In this document: positions 20,576-20,683 of the stretch, piece by piece
Numbering within the stretch: position 1 is the stretch's first letter
Layout: each line of letters starts with the position of its first letter
NCBI GenBank assembly: GCA_002409995.1
Contig: DHOR01000035.1
Span: 1 to 20,683, forward strand
Direction: 5' to 3'
From: Hungatella sp. UBA5385
Lineage (GTDB): Bacteria; Bacillota; Clostridia; Lachnospirales; Lachnospiraceae
DNA: 20,683 nucleotides
Translations under genes and position numbers: made by a program
The notes under the pieces: generated by a model
Seen by the model: the letters and a program-made list of their open reading frames with translations, nothing else
Told to the model about the DNA's origin: nothing
Databases searched by the model: none

Positions 20576-20683
20576 AAACATGGGCAAGTAATGGGTAGGT
20601 AAACATGGACAAGCAACGAGCAGGTAAACATGGACAAGCAACGGGCAGGCAAACATGGGCAAGCAACGGGCAGGCAAACATGG
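20576..20683. repeat. 25-bp tandem repeat, running off the window
   Basis: Four units of 25 bp start with AAACATGG at 20576, 20601, 20626 and 20651, with a fifth begun at 20676. The consensus is AAACATGGRCAAGCAACGGG then CAGGY. Units differ at a few transition sites, and those nearest the window end are most alike. There are no spacers. The rest of 20423-20575 holds the MerR gene leader; I see no gene there. Confidence 0.92.

Noticed and set aside
20475..20681. Minus-strand open frame of 68 codons rich in Cys and Pro
   Set aside because: It is produced by translating the 25-bp tandem repeat; there is no ribosome site and no protein-like character.
20576..20683. Regular repeats that could be read as a CRISPR array
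   Set aside because: The 25-bp units abut directly with no unique spacers, and no cas gene is in the window.

Overview
The window looks like chromosomal DNA of an anaerobic, endospore-forming Firmicute, most likely a Lachnospiraceae-type clostridium. The base composition is moderately AT-rich, nearly every gene has a strong AGGAGG-type ribosome binding site, and the gene set fits: a CwlD spore-cortex amidase, a MecA adaptor, ammonia-dependent asparagine synthetase, an oxygen-sensitive pyruvate formate-lyase system and a clostridial 2[4Fe-4S] ferredoxin. No rRNA, tRNA, CRISPR array, transposase or phage gene was seen.

Layout. Positions 13-4165 (minus) are a tight operon: sua5 (tRNA t6A synthesis), a dCMP deaminase, a B12-binding radical SAM protein and nth (endonuclease III). 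asnA (4345-5352, plus) diverges from it. Then comes a small secreted cell-wall-binding-repeat protein, which sits between two copies of a palindromic repeat. Positions 6135-10069 (minus) hold envelope genes: cwlD, a metallophosphoesterase lipoprotein and an SH3/GH18 glycosidase. Positions 10279-12650 (minus) hold an unusual operon: a Ser/Thr kinase fused to a P-loop-like domain, a separate related P-loop-like protein, and two very small reading frames. mecA diverges from it. A hydrolase and a DUF1858 protein follow on the minus strand.

The most interesting region is 15004-18874 (plus). A strong promoter with several inverted repeats drives a pyruvate formate-lyase whose 686-residue catalytic chain stops before the C-terminal glycyl radical domain. 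That domain is a separate 81-residue gene two places downstream, with an intact RVSGY motif. Between them is a 78-residue paralog that keeps the N-terminal half of the radical domain but carries a divergent CASGDMAC segment. The activase gene pflA and a ferredoxin gene with its own promoter follow. This is a split, multi-subunit PFL, and the interchangeable radical domain could allow repair after oxygen damage (inference).

The window ends with a glutamine-amidotransferase-type hydrolase, a MerR-like protein with a coiled-coil and basic tail, and a 25-bp tandem repeat running off the edge.

Five copies or part-copies of one palindromic repeat (core GGGGTTCGACCC, loop, mirror image, often ending in TTTACC) are spread through the window, mostly at gene 3' ends. 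One supplies the stop codon of nth.
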